The notes under the pieces were generated by a model. The model made no database searches. It was given only the letters and a program-made list of their open reading frames with translations, and had not been told where the DNA came from. Position numbers and translations under genes: made by a program. From Streptacidiphilus sp041262525 (GTDB lineage: Bacteria > Actinomycetota > Actinomycetes > Streptomycetales > Streptomycetaceae): a stretch of DNA of 64,000 nucleotides. Below, one piece after another: positions 1-8,019 of this stretch (position 1 is the stretch's first letter; each line of letters begins with the position of its first letter). The stretch covers positions 248,001-312,000 of the forward strand of contig NZ_JBGCCK010000001.1 of NCBI RefSeq assembly GCF_041262525.1. Direction: 5' to 3'.

Positions 1-34
1 CGCCCTGCTCGTCCGTCGCTACCGGAAGATCTGA
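1..34 (+). CDS. 3' end of an upstream gene (partial)
   Basis: Only the last ten codons (ending in RRYRKI) and a TGA stop at 32-34 lie in the window. The next gene starts 12 bases later behind a GAGGAGG ribosome-binding site, so the two are probably co-transcribed. By position it could be another subunit of the ABC exporter that follows, but ten residues cannot show this. Confidence 0.5.
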   Translation, partial: ALLVRRYRKI

Positions 35-46
35 GGAGGCAGCACC

Positions 47-967
47 ATGACCACCATCAGCATCGACCGGGCGTCCCGCTGGTTCGGCAACGTCGTCGCG
101 GTCAACGACGTCTCGATGACGATCGCGCCGGGTGTCACCGGCCTGCTCGGCCCCAACGGCGCGGGCAAGTCCACTCTGATCCACATGATGAGCGGCTTCC
201 TGCCGCCCTCCTCCGGCAGCGTAGTCCTGGACGGCGTGCCGATCTGGAAGAACCAGCAGGCCTACCGTCAGATCGGGCTCGTCCCCGAGCGCGAGGCCAT
301 GTACGACTTCCTCACCGGCTGGGAGTTCGTCCTCGCCAACGCCGAGCTGCACGGCCTGTCCGATCCTGGCGAGGCGGCGAAGCGCGCGCTGGCCACGGTC
401 GAGATGGAGTACGCGCAGGACCGCCAGGTCTCCACCTACAGCAAGGGCATGAAGCAGCGCGTCAAGATGGCCTCGGCCCTGGTCCACGACCCGGCCGTGC
501 TGCTGCTCGACGAGCCCTTCAACGGCATGGACCCGCGCCAGCGGATGCACCTGATGGAGCTGCTGCGCCGGTTCGGCGCGGAGGGCCGGACGGTGCTCTT
601 CTCCTCGCACATTCTGGAGGAGGTCGAGCAGCTCGCCCGCCACATCGAGGTGGTCGTCGCGGGTCGCCACGCCGCCTCGGGAGACTTCCGCAAGATCCGC
701 CGCCTGATGACGGACCGCCCGCACCGCTACACGGTCCGCTCCAGCGACGACCGCGCGCTCGCGGCCGCGCTGATCGCGGACGGCTCCACGGCCGGGATCG
801 AGCTGGACTACAAGGAGCGGGCGCTGCAGATCCAGGCGATCGACTTCTACCGCTTCACCGAGCTGGTGCCGCGCGTCGCCAAGGAGGCAGGCATCCGCCT
901 GCTGACCGTCTCCCCGGCGGACGAGTCGTTGGAGAGCGTCTTCTCCTACCTCGTCGCCGCCAAGTAA
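47..967 (+). CDS. ABC transporter ATP-binding protein
   Basis: This 306-residue protein is the cytoplasmic ATPase of an ABC-2 type exporter. Visible motifs are Walker A GPNGAGKST (about 35-43), a signature loop YSKGMKQR (about 131-138) in place of LSGGQ, Walker B LLLDEP (152-157) and an H-loop SSHIL near 195. The Q-loop position reads LVPERE, as is common in this exporter subgroup. The start follows a GAGGAGG site. The permease gene begins 20 bases downstream, so the two form an exporter operon. The substrate cannot be read from the sequence; drug, peptide or lipid export are all possible. Confidence 0.93.
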   Translation: MTTISIDRASRWFGNVVAVNDVSMTIAPGVTGLLGPNGAGKSTLIHMMSGFLPPSSGSVVLDGVPIWKNQQAYRQIGLVPEREAMYDFLTGWEFVLANAELHGLSDPGEAAKRALATVEMEYAQDRQVSTYSKGMKQRVKMASALVHDPAVLLLDEPFNGMDPRQRMHLMELLRRFGAEGRTVLFSSHILEEVEQLARHIEVVVAGRHAASGDFRKIRRLMTDRPHRYTVRSSDDRALAAALIADGSTAGIELDYKERALQIQAIDFYRFTELVPRVAKEAGIRLLTVSPADESLESVFSYLVAAK

Positions 968-987
968 CGGAAGGCCGAGACCTCATC

Positions 988-1704
988 ATGAACGTCACAG
1001 TCGCCCGGCTGACCATGCGCGGCCTGCTCGGCCGCCGCCGGGGCCTGCTGCTGCTCGCGCTGCCCCTGCTGCTGATCGTGCTCTCCGTGGTGATCCGCGT
1101 CGTGGCCGGCCAGGACGAGAACACCGCCGCCGGGATCCTCGGCGGACTGGGGCTGGGCACGATGGTCCCGCTGGTCGGCCTGATCGCCGGCACGGGGGCC
1201 ATCGGCCCGGAGATCGACGACGGCTCGATCATCTACCTGCTGGCCAAGCCGCAGCCGCGCTGGAAGATCATCGTCTCCAAGCTCGTCGTGGCGATCGGCT
1301 GCTCGGTGGTCTTCGCCGCGCTGCCGACGTACATCGCCGGCCTGATCCTCTTCGGCACCTTCGAGAACCTGACCCTCGGTTACACGATCGCGGCGCTGAT
1401 CGCGGGCATCGCCTACAGTGCGCTGTTCCTGCTCTTCGGCGTGATCTCCCGGCACGCGGTGGTCTGGGGCCTGATGTACGCGCTGCTGTGGGAGACCATC
1501 GTCGGCACGTACGTGCCGGGCGCGCAGACCCTCAGCGTGCACCAGTGGGCGCTGTCGGTCGGCCAGAAGATCGCCGACCCCGGCGTCATCAGCTCCTCCG
1601 TGCACCTGCCGACGGCGATCCCGCTGCTGCTGGTCGCCACCGTCGGCGGCGCGTGGCTGGCCGCGGCCCGCCTGAGCAGGCTGACGCTGGCCGGCGAGGA
1701 GTAA
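988..1704 (+). CDS. ABC-2 type transporter permease
   Basis: The protein has 238 residues and about six hydrophobic segments, the size and layout of a small ABC-2 membrane subunit. The first segment (LLLLALPLLLIVLSVV) lies near residues 18-35. It carries the short motif IDDGSIIYLLAKPQPRW between segments, which is typical of this family, where the coupling helix meets the ATPase. It pairs with the ATPase gene 20 bases upstream. A strong hairpin follows the stop codon. Confidence 0.9.
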   Translation: MNVTVARLTMRGLLGRRRGLLLLALPLLLIVLSVVIRVVAGQDENTAAGILGGLGLGTMVPLVGLIAGTGAIGPEIDDGSIIYLLAKPQPRWKIIVSKLVVAIGCSVVFAALPTYIAGLILFGTFENLTLGYTIAALIAGIAYSALFLLFGVISRHAVVWGLMYALLWETIVGTYVPGAQTLSVHQWALSVGQKIADPGVISSSVHLPTAIPLLLVATVGGAWLAAARLSRLTLAGEE

Positions 1705-1751
1705 TTCCCTCGAATTCGGACCTGCCGCTCGAATTCGGAGCACATACCCGA

Positions 1752-1780
1752 CGCCCAGGGGCACTTGTTGCCCCTGGGCG
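1752..1780. terminator. bidirectional hairpin terminator
   Basis: An 11-bp perfect inverted repeat (CGCCCAGGGGC and its complement) encloses a 7-base loop. It lies between the convergent permease gene and the serpin gene and would serve both. Confidence 0.75.
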
Positions 1781-1786
1781 TTCGGT

Positions 1787-3073
1787 TCAACGCGGGTCGG
1801 TGACCCGGCCGAGGAAGAGCACGTGGCCGGTCGTCGTGTCCCGGATCAGGAACACGAACGGCCGGTCGAACGAGAGCGGGATGTACGCGGCCGACAACGT
1901 GACCATCACTCCGCTCGCGGCGGCCGCCGTGGTGCCCTGCTCGTCGACGTCCACCTTGATGCGCTGGACCACCGTGCTGACCTGCAGACCCCCGCTGCCG
2001 TCCGCCTGGATGCCGCTCAGGTCTGCAGCGGGACCGAACATCGTGCGCAGCCCCAGGCCCTCGAGCGGCTTCGTCAGCTCCTGCCCGTACGAGAAGTGGA
2101 ACTTCGGCAGGCGAAGAGCGGCATGCCCCTGCCCGACCGAGGCCAGCGCCGCCGAGAGCTGCGCGGCCGTCGGCAGCTGGTTCGCGGGGTCTTTCGGCAG
2201 TAGCAGATCCATCGCCAGCCGCCCGCCCCGGTAGGGGAGTTCCGCCGTCTGCCAGTCCGGCGTGGCCCCGGTCGAGGCGGGCCATGATCCGCCCATGGTC
2301 GGCACCGACACGGTCTGTCCGTCGCCGAGGTGGAACGGTGCCTGCTGCGTCTCCTTCGAATCGAAGGCCCGGGCCCAATCCGCGTGCAGATAGAGAGCGT
2401 CGGTCAGCGCGAGCATGGTGTTGGATTGCACGGCGCTGGGATCGAACAGTTTCGGGATCATGCCGCGCGTCTCCTGCGAGACCCGCGCGTTGATCGCCGC
2501 GACCGCGGCGTCGGGGTTCTTGAAGTCCACCGTGTGCACGCCGGTGCCGAATGCTCCGGCGAGCGTCCGCAGGTAGGGGTTGCGCAGGCGGAAGCCGTTC
2601 TGAGCCCACAGGTCGTCGGCGAAGCTGAGCTGGTTCTGGTCCCCGGCGGCCTGCGCGACCTCCGCGCGGCGCAGCGCGCCGAGGGCGGCGGCGTAGCGGT
2701 CGCCGGTGAGCCGGGTGCCGAGCAGCGCGCGGATCTCGTCGGCGGTCGCGCCCCGGGCGCCGGGCAACAGCAGTGCCAGCACGCCCTCCAGGCTCGCGGG
2801 CGAGACCGCGACATTGCCCTTCTCGCCGAGCTGCCGCAGCAGGGCCAGTCCCAGCTCGGCGCTACCGTCGGCGGCGGACCGGGTGTCGGCCGCAGGCGCG
2901 GCCAGCACAGGCGCGTCCACCCGTACCAGTCCCGCCGCAGCCCCTGCCGGAGGTGCGTAGCCCTTCGGCGCACTGCTGCCGCACCCCGTCATCGCCAGCA
3001 GCGCGGCGGCTGTCACCAGCCCGAGCGCGCTCCCCCGCTTCTTCATCGTCATGGCGCTCTGACGCGCCGTCAC
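1787..3073 (-). CDS. lipoprotein serpin (serine protease inhibitor)
   Basis: The 428-residue protein has a type II signal peptide ending in MTGC (Cys about 31), so it is predicted to be anchored outside the membrane. The rest is a full serpin fold, with the shutter and breach regions and the C-terminal strand DRPFVFLIRD. The reactive-loop hinge EQGTTAAAASG (about 378-388) has the small residues that inhibitory serpins need. Counting from the hinge Gly at P15, as in alpha-1-antitrypsin, puts the scissile bond at Ser394-Ala395 with Leu at P2, which suggests an elastase- or subtilisin-like target. The start is uncertain: GTG at 3073 has a GGGGAA sequence upstream, and ATG at 3052 or 3046 are alternatives. 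It begins 37 bases after the MFS gene stop. Confidence 0.88.
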   Translation of the reverse strand: MTARQSAMTMKKRGSALGLVTAAALLAMTGCGSSAPKGYAPPAGAAAGLVRVDAPVLAAPAADTRSAADGSAELGLALLRQLGEKGNVAVSPASLEGVLALLLPGARGATADEIRALLGTRLTGDRYAAALGALRRAEVAQAAGDQNQLSFADDLWAQNGFRLRNPYLRTLAGAFGTGVHTVDFKNPDAAVAAINARVSQETRGMIPKLFDPSAVQSNTMLALTDALYLHADWARAFDSKETQQAPFHLGDGQTVSVPTMGGSWPASTGATPDWQTAELPYRGGRLAMDLLLPKDPANQLPTAAQLSAALASVGQGHAALRLPKFHFSYGQELTKPLEGLGLRTMFGPAADLSGIQADGSGGLQVSTVVQRIKVDVDEQGTTAAAASGVMVTLSAAYIPLSFDRPFVFLIRDTTTGHVLFLGRVTDPR

Positions 3074-3110
3074 CCGAACGGGTTCCCCGCCGTCAGCCGA
3101 CTCAGCAGAC

Positions 3111-4376
3111 TCAGCCGGCGAGCACGAGCCTGCGTCCCGCGCCGAGTCCGGCGGTCAGGCCGATCGCGCAGCAGCCCAGCAGGATCGCCAGCGGGAAGCC
3201 CCAACCGCCGGTGGCCTGGTGCAGCGCGCCGAAGCCGACCGGTCCGCAGGCCGCGATGAAGTAGCCCACCAGCTGCGACATCCCGGACAGCTGCGAGGCC
3301 ACCTGCGCGGAGCCCGAGCGCAGCACGATCATCGCCATGGCGAGGCCGAAGCCGCCGCCCTGGGCGATCCCGACCAGCACGGCCCAGGCCCAGGCGCCGC
3401 CCGTCGGGGCGATCATCAGTCCGGCGACGCCGGTCGCCATCGCGGTGACCATCAGGCCCACCAGCGCGCGCTGGTGGGTGACCCGGCCGGCCAGCAGCGG
3501 GATCAGGAACGCCGCCGGGATCTGGACCAGCGAGCTGACCGCGAAGACGACGCCCGCCGTGCCGCGGTCCATGCCCTGGCTGGTGAGGATCGTCGGCAGC
3601 CAGGCGATCAGCGTGTAGGAGAGCAGCGACTGCATGCCCATGAAGACGGCGAGCTGCCAGGCCAGCGGGCGCTTCCACAGGCCGGGGAGCTTCGCCGCCG
3701 TCGCCTGAGCGGAGCCTGCGTGCGGGGTCTTCGACGCGGCGAGCTGTGGCAGCCAGGCCACGAAGGCGACGAGCGCGAGCACCGACCAGGAGGCCAGCGA
3801 GCCGGCCCAGCCGCGGAAGGCGTGCTCCAGCGGGACGCTCAGCGCGGCGGCGAGGGTCGCCCCGATGATCATCGAGGTGGTGTAGACGCCGGTCATCGCC
3901 GCCGCCCGCTCCGGGAAGTCCCGCTTGACCAGGCCCGGCATGGTGACGTTGAGCAACGCGATCGCCGCGCCCAGCACCATGCTGCCCGCGAACAGCTCAC
4001 CGACGCCGGGCAGGACGCGGAGCAGCACGCCGGCGATCAGCAGGATCAGCGCCAGCGCGACGACGCGCTCCGCGCCGAAGCGGCGGTTCAGCCGGGCGCC
4101 GACGGGCGCGATCGCGCCCATCATCAGCACCGGGATCGTCGTGAGCAGCCCGCCCGCCGTGGCGGAGAGGCCGTAACCGGAGCTGACGTCGCCGAGCAGC
4201 GGCGAGACGGCGGAGACCGCCGCGCGCATGTTGAGCGAGACCAGCAGGATGCCGACCAGCGCGGTCGCCGGATGGGCGAGGACGCGGGTGAACCGGGAGA
4301 CAGAAGGAGCAGAAGCATACGAAACGGGCGCGTCAAGGACGGGCCGGGTCATGGACCCGGGCATGGAGCTGGGCAT
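3111..4376 (-). CDS. MFS transporter, CynX/NimT family
   Basis: A 421-residue protein with about 12 membrane segments and the family's first-helix motif SLNMRAAVSAVSPLL, followed by GLLTTIPVLMMG. CynX/NimT members move cyanate, 2-nitroimidazole or similar small organic anions; the true substrate here is unknown. Several in-frame ATGs occur in the first 15 codons (4376, 4364, 4352) and none has a strong ribosome-binding site, so the start is approximate. The serpin gene follows on the same strand. Confidence 0.85.
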   Translation of the reverse strand: MPSSMPGSMTRPVLDAPVSYASAPSVSRFTRVLAHPATALVGILLVSLNMRAAVSAVSPLLGDVSSGYGLSATAGGLLTTIPVLMMGAIAPVGARLNRRFGAERVVALALILLIAGVLLRVLPGVGELFAGSMVLGAAIALLNVTMPGLVKRDFPERAAAMTGVYTTSMIIGATLAAALSVPLEHAFRGWAGSLASWSVLALVAFVAWLPQLAASKTPHAGSAQATAAKLPGLWKRPLAWQLAVFMGMQSLLSYTLIAWLPTILTSQGMDRGTAGVVFAVSSLVQIPAAFLIPLLAGRVTHQRALVGLMVTAMATGVAGLMIAPTGGAWAWAVLVGIAQGGGFGLAMAMIVLRSGSAQVASQLSGMSQLVGYFIAACGPVGFGALHQATGGWGFPLAILLGCCAIGLTAGLGAGRRLVLAG

Positions 4377-4445
4377 GCGTGACTCTCAAGCGAAAGTGGT
4401 GAGCGAAAGGGAGAGGAGCCGACGGGCGCACGAGGGCGCGCGGTC

Positions 4446-4529
4446 TCAGCTCTCCGGTCGCTTGATGTTCGCGTCGATCAGCTCGGCCAGCAGGGCACGG
4501 CACGCTGCGTACAGCTGTGCTCCGCCCAT
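4446..4529 (-). CDS. possible 27-residue small ORF
   Basis: An ATG at 4527-4529, preceded by an AAGGACGG sequence, opens a short frame ending KRPES. It encodes one amphipathic helix (LYAACRALLAELIDANI). It lies 69 bases upstream of the MFS gene on the same strand and just downstream of a perfect dyad. It may be a leader peptide, a small protein or chance. I do not recognise it. Confidence 0.3.
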   Translation of the reverse strand: MGGAQLYAACRALLAELIDANIKRPES

Positions 4530-4559
4530 GTCCGTTCCGTCCTTCTGATCAAGAATGTC

Positions 4560-4577
4560 CTGGTCTGCTCAGACCAG
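4560..4577. promoter_or_regulatory. perfect dyad, possible operator for the MFS gene
   Basis: CTGGTCTG-CT-CAGACCAG is an 18-bp perfect palindrome, about 30 bases upstream of the small ORF and 180 bases upstream of the MFS start. Its TGGTC/GACCA arms resemble GntR-superfamily operators, but no GntR gene lies next to it in the window. A role in controlling the MFS-serpin unit is inference. Confidence 0.4.
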
Positions 4578-4592
4578 ACTCCATGCTAGCAA

Positions 4593-5411
4593 TCAGTGGA
4601 GCCCGAAAATTCTTTCGAGCACGACGGCCACGCCGTCCTCCTCGTTGCTGAGGGCGATCTCGTCGGCCACCGCCTTGAGCTCCGGGTGCGCGTTGGCCAT
4701 CGCCACCGCGTGGCCGACCCAGCCCAACATCGGGATGTCGTTCGGCATGTCCCCGAAGGCGATGGTCCGGTCCTTCGTCGTGCCGAGCCGGGACGAGGCG
4801 AGCGCCAGGCCGGTCGCCTTGGAGAGCCCGAGCGGCAGCAGCTCGACGAAGCCCTGCCCGGCCAGCACCACGGTGACCAGACTCCCGGCCGCGTCGCTGA
4901 CCGCCTCGGCAAGCTCGTCGTCGGTGAGCGTCGGGTGCTGGACGAGGACCCGGCTCAGCGGCTTGGCCCACAGCTCGGACATGTGCGCAACCGGCTCGGC
5001 CAGCTCCTCGCCCGCCGAGGGCATGTCGTAGTCCGCAGAGAAGAGGACGTCGCCCTCGAGACCGTCCTGGACCACGGCCACCGCCATCGGGCCGACCTGG
5101 GCCTCCGCCTTCGCCAGCGCGAGGCCGGCCACCTGCCGGTCGAGCGTGACCGAGGTGACCAGCCGGTGCGCGCCGGCGTCGTAGAGCTGCCCGCCCTGGC
5201 CGCAGACGGCGAGGCCGGTGTAGCCGATCGCGTCCAGTGTGGGCCGGGTCCAGGCCGCGGTCCGGCCGGTGACCACGATGTGCCGCGCCCCAGTGGCTTT
5301 CGCGGCCTCCAAGGTGCGCTGCGTGCGCGGCGAGACGGTGTGGTCGTCGCGCAGCAGCGTCCCGTCCAGGTCGGTCGCGATCAGGTCGAACGGCCGCGGG
5401 GCGGAGCTCAC
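4593..5411 (-). CDS. HAD-superfamily hydrolase, Cof type
   Basis: The 272-residue protein begins with the HAD nucleophile motif DLDGTLL (near residue 12) and continues with TGRTAAW (motif II region). The late motif GDMPNDIPML supplies the Mg-binding Asp residues. The layout is that of Cof/YbiV-type cap C2 phosphatases, which dephosphorylate sugar phosphates or cofactor precursors. I chose GTG at 5411 because it lies right before the conserved domain, with an AGG sequence upstream; a longer open frame reaches into serS but its extra sequence looks non-coding. It follows serS by 17 bases and is probably co-transcribed with it. Confidence 0.87.
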   Translation of the reverse strand: MSSAPRPFDLIATDLDGTLLRDDHTVSPRTQRTLEAAKATGARHIVVTGRTAAWTRPTLDAIGYTGLAVCGQGGQLYDAGAHRLVTSVTLDRQVAGLALAKAEAQVGPMAVAVVQDGLEGDVLFSADYDMPSAGEELAEPVAHMSELWAKPLSRVLVQHPTLTDDELAEAVSDAAGSLVTVVLAGQGFVELLPLGLSKATGLALASSRLGTTKDRTIAFGDMPNDIPMLGWVGHAVAMANAHPELKAVADEIALSNEEDGVAVVLERIFGLH

Positions 5412-5428
5412 GTGGTGGAACCTGCTTC

Positions 5429-6706
5429 CTACTTGCTGACCGGTTCGAGCACCTCGCGACCGCCCAGGTAGGGGCGGAGCGCCTCCGGCACGACGACGGA
5501 GCCGTCGGCCAGCTGGTGCGTCTCCAGGATGGCGACGATGATCCGCGGAACCGCGCACAGCGTGCCGTTCAGCGTGGCGAGCGGCTTGTTCCCGTCCTCG
5601 CCCCGCATTCGGATGCCGAGTCGACGCGCCTGGAACTCACCGCAGTTGGAGGTCGAGGTGACCTCGCGGTACTTGCCCTGGGTGGGGATCCACGCCTCGA
5701 TGTCGAACTTGCGCATCGCGGACGCGCCCAGGTCGCCCGAGGCCACGTCGATGACGCGGTAGGCGAGGCCCAGCTTGTCGAGGAACTCCTTCTCCCACTG
5801 GAGCAGGCGGCGGTGCTCCGCCTCCGCGTCCTCCGGAGCGGTGAAGGAGAACATCTCCACCTTGTCGAACTGGTGCACCCGGATGATGCCGCGGGTGTCC
5901 TTGCCGTAGGTGCCCGCCTCGCGGCGGAAGCAGGGCGAGAAGCCCGCGTACCGCAGCGGCAGCCGGTCCGCGTCGATGATCTCGTCCATGTGGTAGGCCG
6001 CGAGCGGGACCTCCGCCGTGCCGACCAGGTAGAAGTCGTCCGCCTCCAGGCGGAAGACGTTCTCGGCGGCCTGGCCCAGGAAGCCGGTGCCCTCCATCGC
6101 TTGGGGCTTGACCAGGGCGGGGGTGATCATCGGGATGAAGCCGGCCTCGGTGGCCTGCGCGATCGCCATGTTGACCAGGGCGAGCTCCAGCAGCGCGCCG
6201 ACGCCGGTCAGGTAGTAGAAGCGCGAGCCGGAGACCTTGGCCGCCCGCTCCGTGTCGATGGCGCCGAGCAGCTTGCCCAACTCGACGTGGTCGCGCGGCT
6301 CGAAGCCCTCCGCGGCGAAGTCGCGCGGGGTGCCGATCTCCTCGATCGTGACGAAGTCCTCTTCGCCGCCGACCGGAGCCTCGGGGTCGAGCAGGTTGGC
6401 CAGCCGGCCCAGCAGGCTCTGCACCTCGGCCTCGAACTCGCCCTGCGCGGCGTTCGCGGCCTTCACCTCGGCGGCGAGCGCCTGGGTGCGGGTCAGCAGC
6501 TCGGCCTTCTCCTCGCCCTTGGCCTTGGCCACCAGCTTGCCCAGCTGGCGCTGTTCGTTGCGCAGTTCGTCGAAGCGGGAACTGGACGACCGGTGCCGCT
6601 CGTCGGCGGCGAGCAGGGCGTCGACGAGGGCGACGTCCTCTCCTCGGGCGCGCTGGGAGGCGCGCACACGGTCCGGGTCTACGCGAAGCAGGCGAAGGTC
6701 AATCAC
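5429..6706 (-). CDS. serS: seryl-tRNA synthetase
   Basis: At 425 residues this is a full-length class II serine-tRNA ligase. The N-terminal 110 residues form the antiparallel coiled-coil arm that reads the long variable arm of tRNA-Ser. Motif 2 (PCFRREAG...GIIRVHQFDKVE) and motif 3 (LNGTLCAVPRIIVAILE) are intact. It charges both tRNA-Ser genes seen in this window. The start begins MIDLRLLR, the usual N-terminus of the family. It is divergent from the deacetylase gene. Confidence 0.98.
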   Translation of the reverse strand: MIDLRLLRVDPDRVRASQRARGEDVALVDALLAADERHRSSSSRFDELRNEQRQLGKLVAKAKGEEKAELLTRTQALAAEVKAANAAQGEFEAEVQSLLGRLANLLDPEAPVGGEEDFVTIEEIGTPRDFAAEGFEPRDHVELGKLLGAIDTERAAKVSGSRFYYLTGVGALLELALVNMAIAQATEAGFIPMITPALVKPQAMEGTGFLGQAAENVFRLEADDFYLVGTAEVPLAAYHMDEIIDADRLPLRYAGFSPCFRREAGTYGKDTRGIIRVHQFDKVEMFSFTAPEDAEAEHRRLLQWEKEFLDKLGLAYRVIDVASGDLGASAMRKFDIEAWIPTQGKYREVTSTSNCGEFQARRLGIRMRGEDGNKPLATLNGTLCAVPRIIVAILETHQLADGSVVVPEALRPYLGGREVLEPVSK

Positions 6707-6896
6707 GAGTACGAGAGTACCGGGCCGGGGGCGCTGAACTCGCTCCCCTTTTGCGTGGTGACCTCGGACCCGGGCCGAAGGTCCTTTTCGTCACATGTTC
6801 GTCCCGAGCACACCCCAAGGCTGTGAGAACGGTAAGCGCAAGCCGTGTGGGCTGACAGGGTGAACCGGCAGGCACGGCGCGGAGGGCGGCAGCGGG

Positions 6897-7715
6897 ATGA
6901 AGGGCAGCGGGATGAAGAAGAGCAGGGTGGCGGTTGCGGGTACGGCACTGGCGGCGGTGCTCGCGCTGGCGGCGTGCGGCGGCGGGGCGAGCGCGCACAC
7001 CGGCGGCAGCGGCGACCGGTCCACGGGTTCCTCCTCCGGAAGCGCCTCGCCTGACCCGAAGAGCACCTCGGGCGACACCGTCCCCACGCGTGGGACGGCG
7101 ACGGTGAGCAAGGCGCTGGAGTACTACATCGCCCACCCGGGCGGCGAGAAGACGGTCGCGCTCACCTTCGACGACGGCCCGAGCGCGCAGTGGACCCCGA
7201 AGATCCTCGCGCTGCTGGCCCAGTACAACGCGCATGCCACCTTCTGCGAGATCGGCCCCAACGCCCAGGCCTCGCCGGCCACGGTCAAGCAGGTCGTCGC
7301 GGCGGGAAACCGGCTCTGCGACCATTCGGTCAGTCACAACGAGGCGATGTCGACGCGCGGCCTCGCCTACGAGACGAACGAGATCGTCGCCGCGAAGAAG
7401 ATGATCGAGGACGCGGGCGGCCCCGGTACGCAGGTGAGCTGGTTCCGCGCACCGGGCGGGGATTTCACTCCGGAGATTCGCCAGATATCCGCCGACAACG
7501 GCCTTCGTCCGCTCGCGTGGAGTGCGGACACCAATGACTGGAAGAAGCCGGGCGTCGCGCAGATCGTGGCCACGGTGAAGAAGCAGGTGCGCTCGGGTTC
7601 GATCATTCTCATGCACGACGGGGGCGGGGACCGCAGCCAGACGGTGGCGGCGCTGGCCCAGATCCTGCCGTGGCTGCAGCAGCAGGGTTACGCGATCAAC
7701 TTCCCCGACGCCTGA
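6897..7715 (+). CDS. lipoprotein polysaccharide deacetylase (NodB domain)
   Basis: A 272-residue exported enzyme. A lipobox LAAC puts the acylated Cys at about 27, then comes a Ser/Gly-rich linker, then a NodB (CE4) domain from about 85. The metal and catalytic residues are present: TFDDGP (90-95), HSVSH (143-147), RAPGGDF (184-190) and LMHDGGG near 239. Such enzymes deacetylate chitin, chitooligosaccharides or peptidoglycan outside the cell. ATG 6897 has a GGAGGG site 11 bases upstream; ATG 6912 is an alternative. A hairpin plus T-tract terminator follows. Confidence 0.92.
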   Translation: MKGSGMKKSRVAVAGTALAAVLALAACGGGASAHTGGSGDRSTGSSSGSASPDPKSTSGDTVPTRGTATVSKALEYYIAHPGGEKTVALTFDDGPSAQWTPKILALLAQYNAHATFCEIGPNAQASPATVKQVVAAGNRLCDHSVSHNEAMSTRGLAYETNEIVAAKKMIEDAGGPGTQVSWFRAPGGDFTPEIRQISADNGLRPLAWSADTNDWKKPGVAQIVATVKKQVRSGSIILMHDGGGDRSQTVAALAQILPWLQQQGYAINFPDA

Positions 7716-7727
7716 TGATCGGCCGAG

Positions 7728-8013
7728 TTGTTCACACGGTCTGTGGATATCCCCGCTTTATCCACAGGGCCGGCTGACGGCCTGTGGATTGTGCGGAATC
7801 ACGCCTCTGAGCTCGCTAAACCCAGTGTTTGCGGCCGGAGGCGTGATTTTTTGGGTCTTGGAAGGGGCCCGGAAGGGGACTTTGGGGAAACAGACCATCG
7901 GAATCCCTATATGTCCGTCTTGTCCGTTCCGCAAATTTTGTTGGGCAAGGTGTGATTGGTCGGGTTCTCCGGCGAATCCCCAGGGTGTGGATAACCCACC
8001 CCCCTGTGGATAA
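7728..8013. other. DnaA-box cluster in a convergent intergenic region
   Basis: Six DnaA-box-like 9-mers lie in 286 bases: TTGTTCACA (7728, one mismatch), ATATCCACA (minus, 7742-7750), TTATCCACA (7758-7766), CAATCCACA (minus, 7783-7791) and TTATCCACA twice on the minus strand (7986-7994, 8005-8013). The region is less GC-rich than its neighbours, has no gene, and sits between two genes that converge, so promoter activity is not its likely role. From memory, S. coelicolor has a high-affinity cluster called D78 in this same neighbourhood that titrates DnaA and limits initiation. This is probably its counterpart. Confidence 0.7.
7797..7852 (+). terminator. intrinsic terminator of the deacetylase gene
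   Basis: An 11-bp stem (AATCACGCCTC paired with GAGGCGTGATT at 7838-7848) is followed at once by a run of six T on the plus strand. That is a classical Rho-independent terminator, 82 bases after the deacetylase stop codon and lying inside the DnaA-box cluster. Confidence 0.8.
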
Positions 8014-8019
8014 CTCCCG

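Noticed and set aside
4560..4577. DasR (dre) operator
   Set aside because: The arms resemble the dre consensus (TGGTCTAGACCA), but here a four-base centre (GCTC) separates TGGTCT and AGACCA, whereas dre arms are adjacent.
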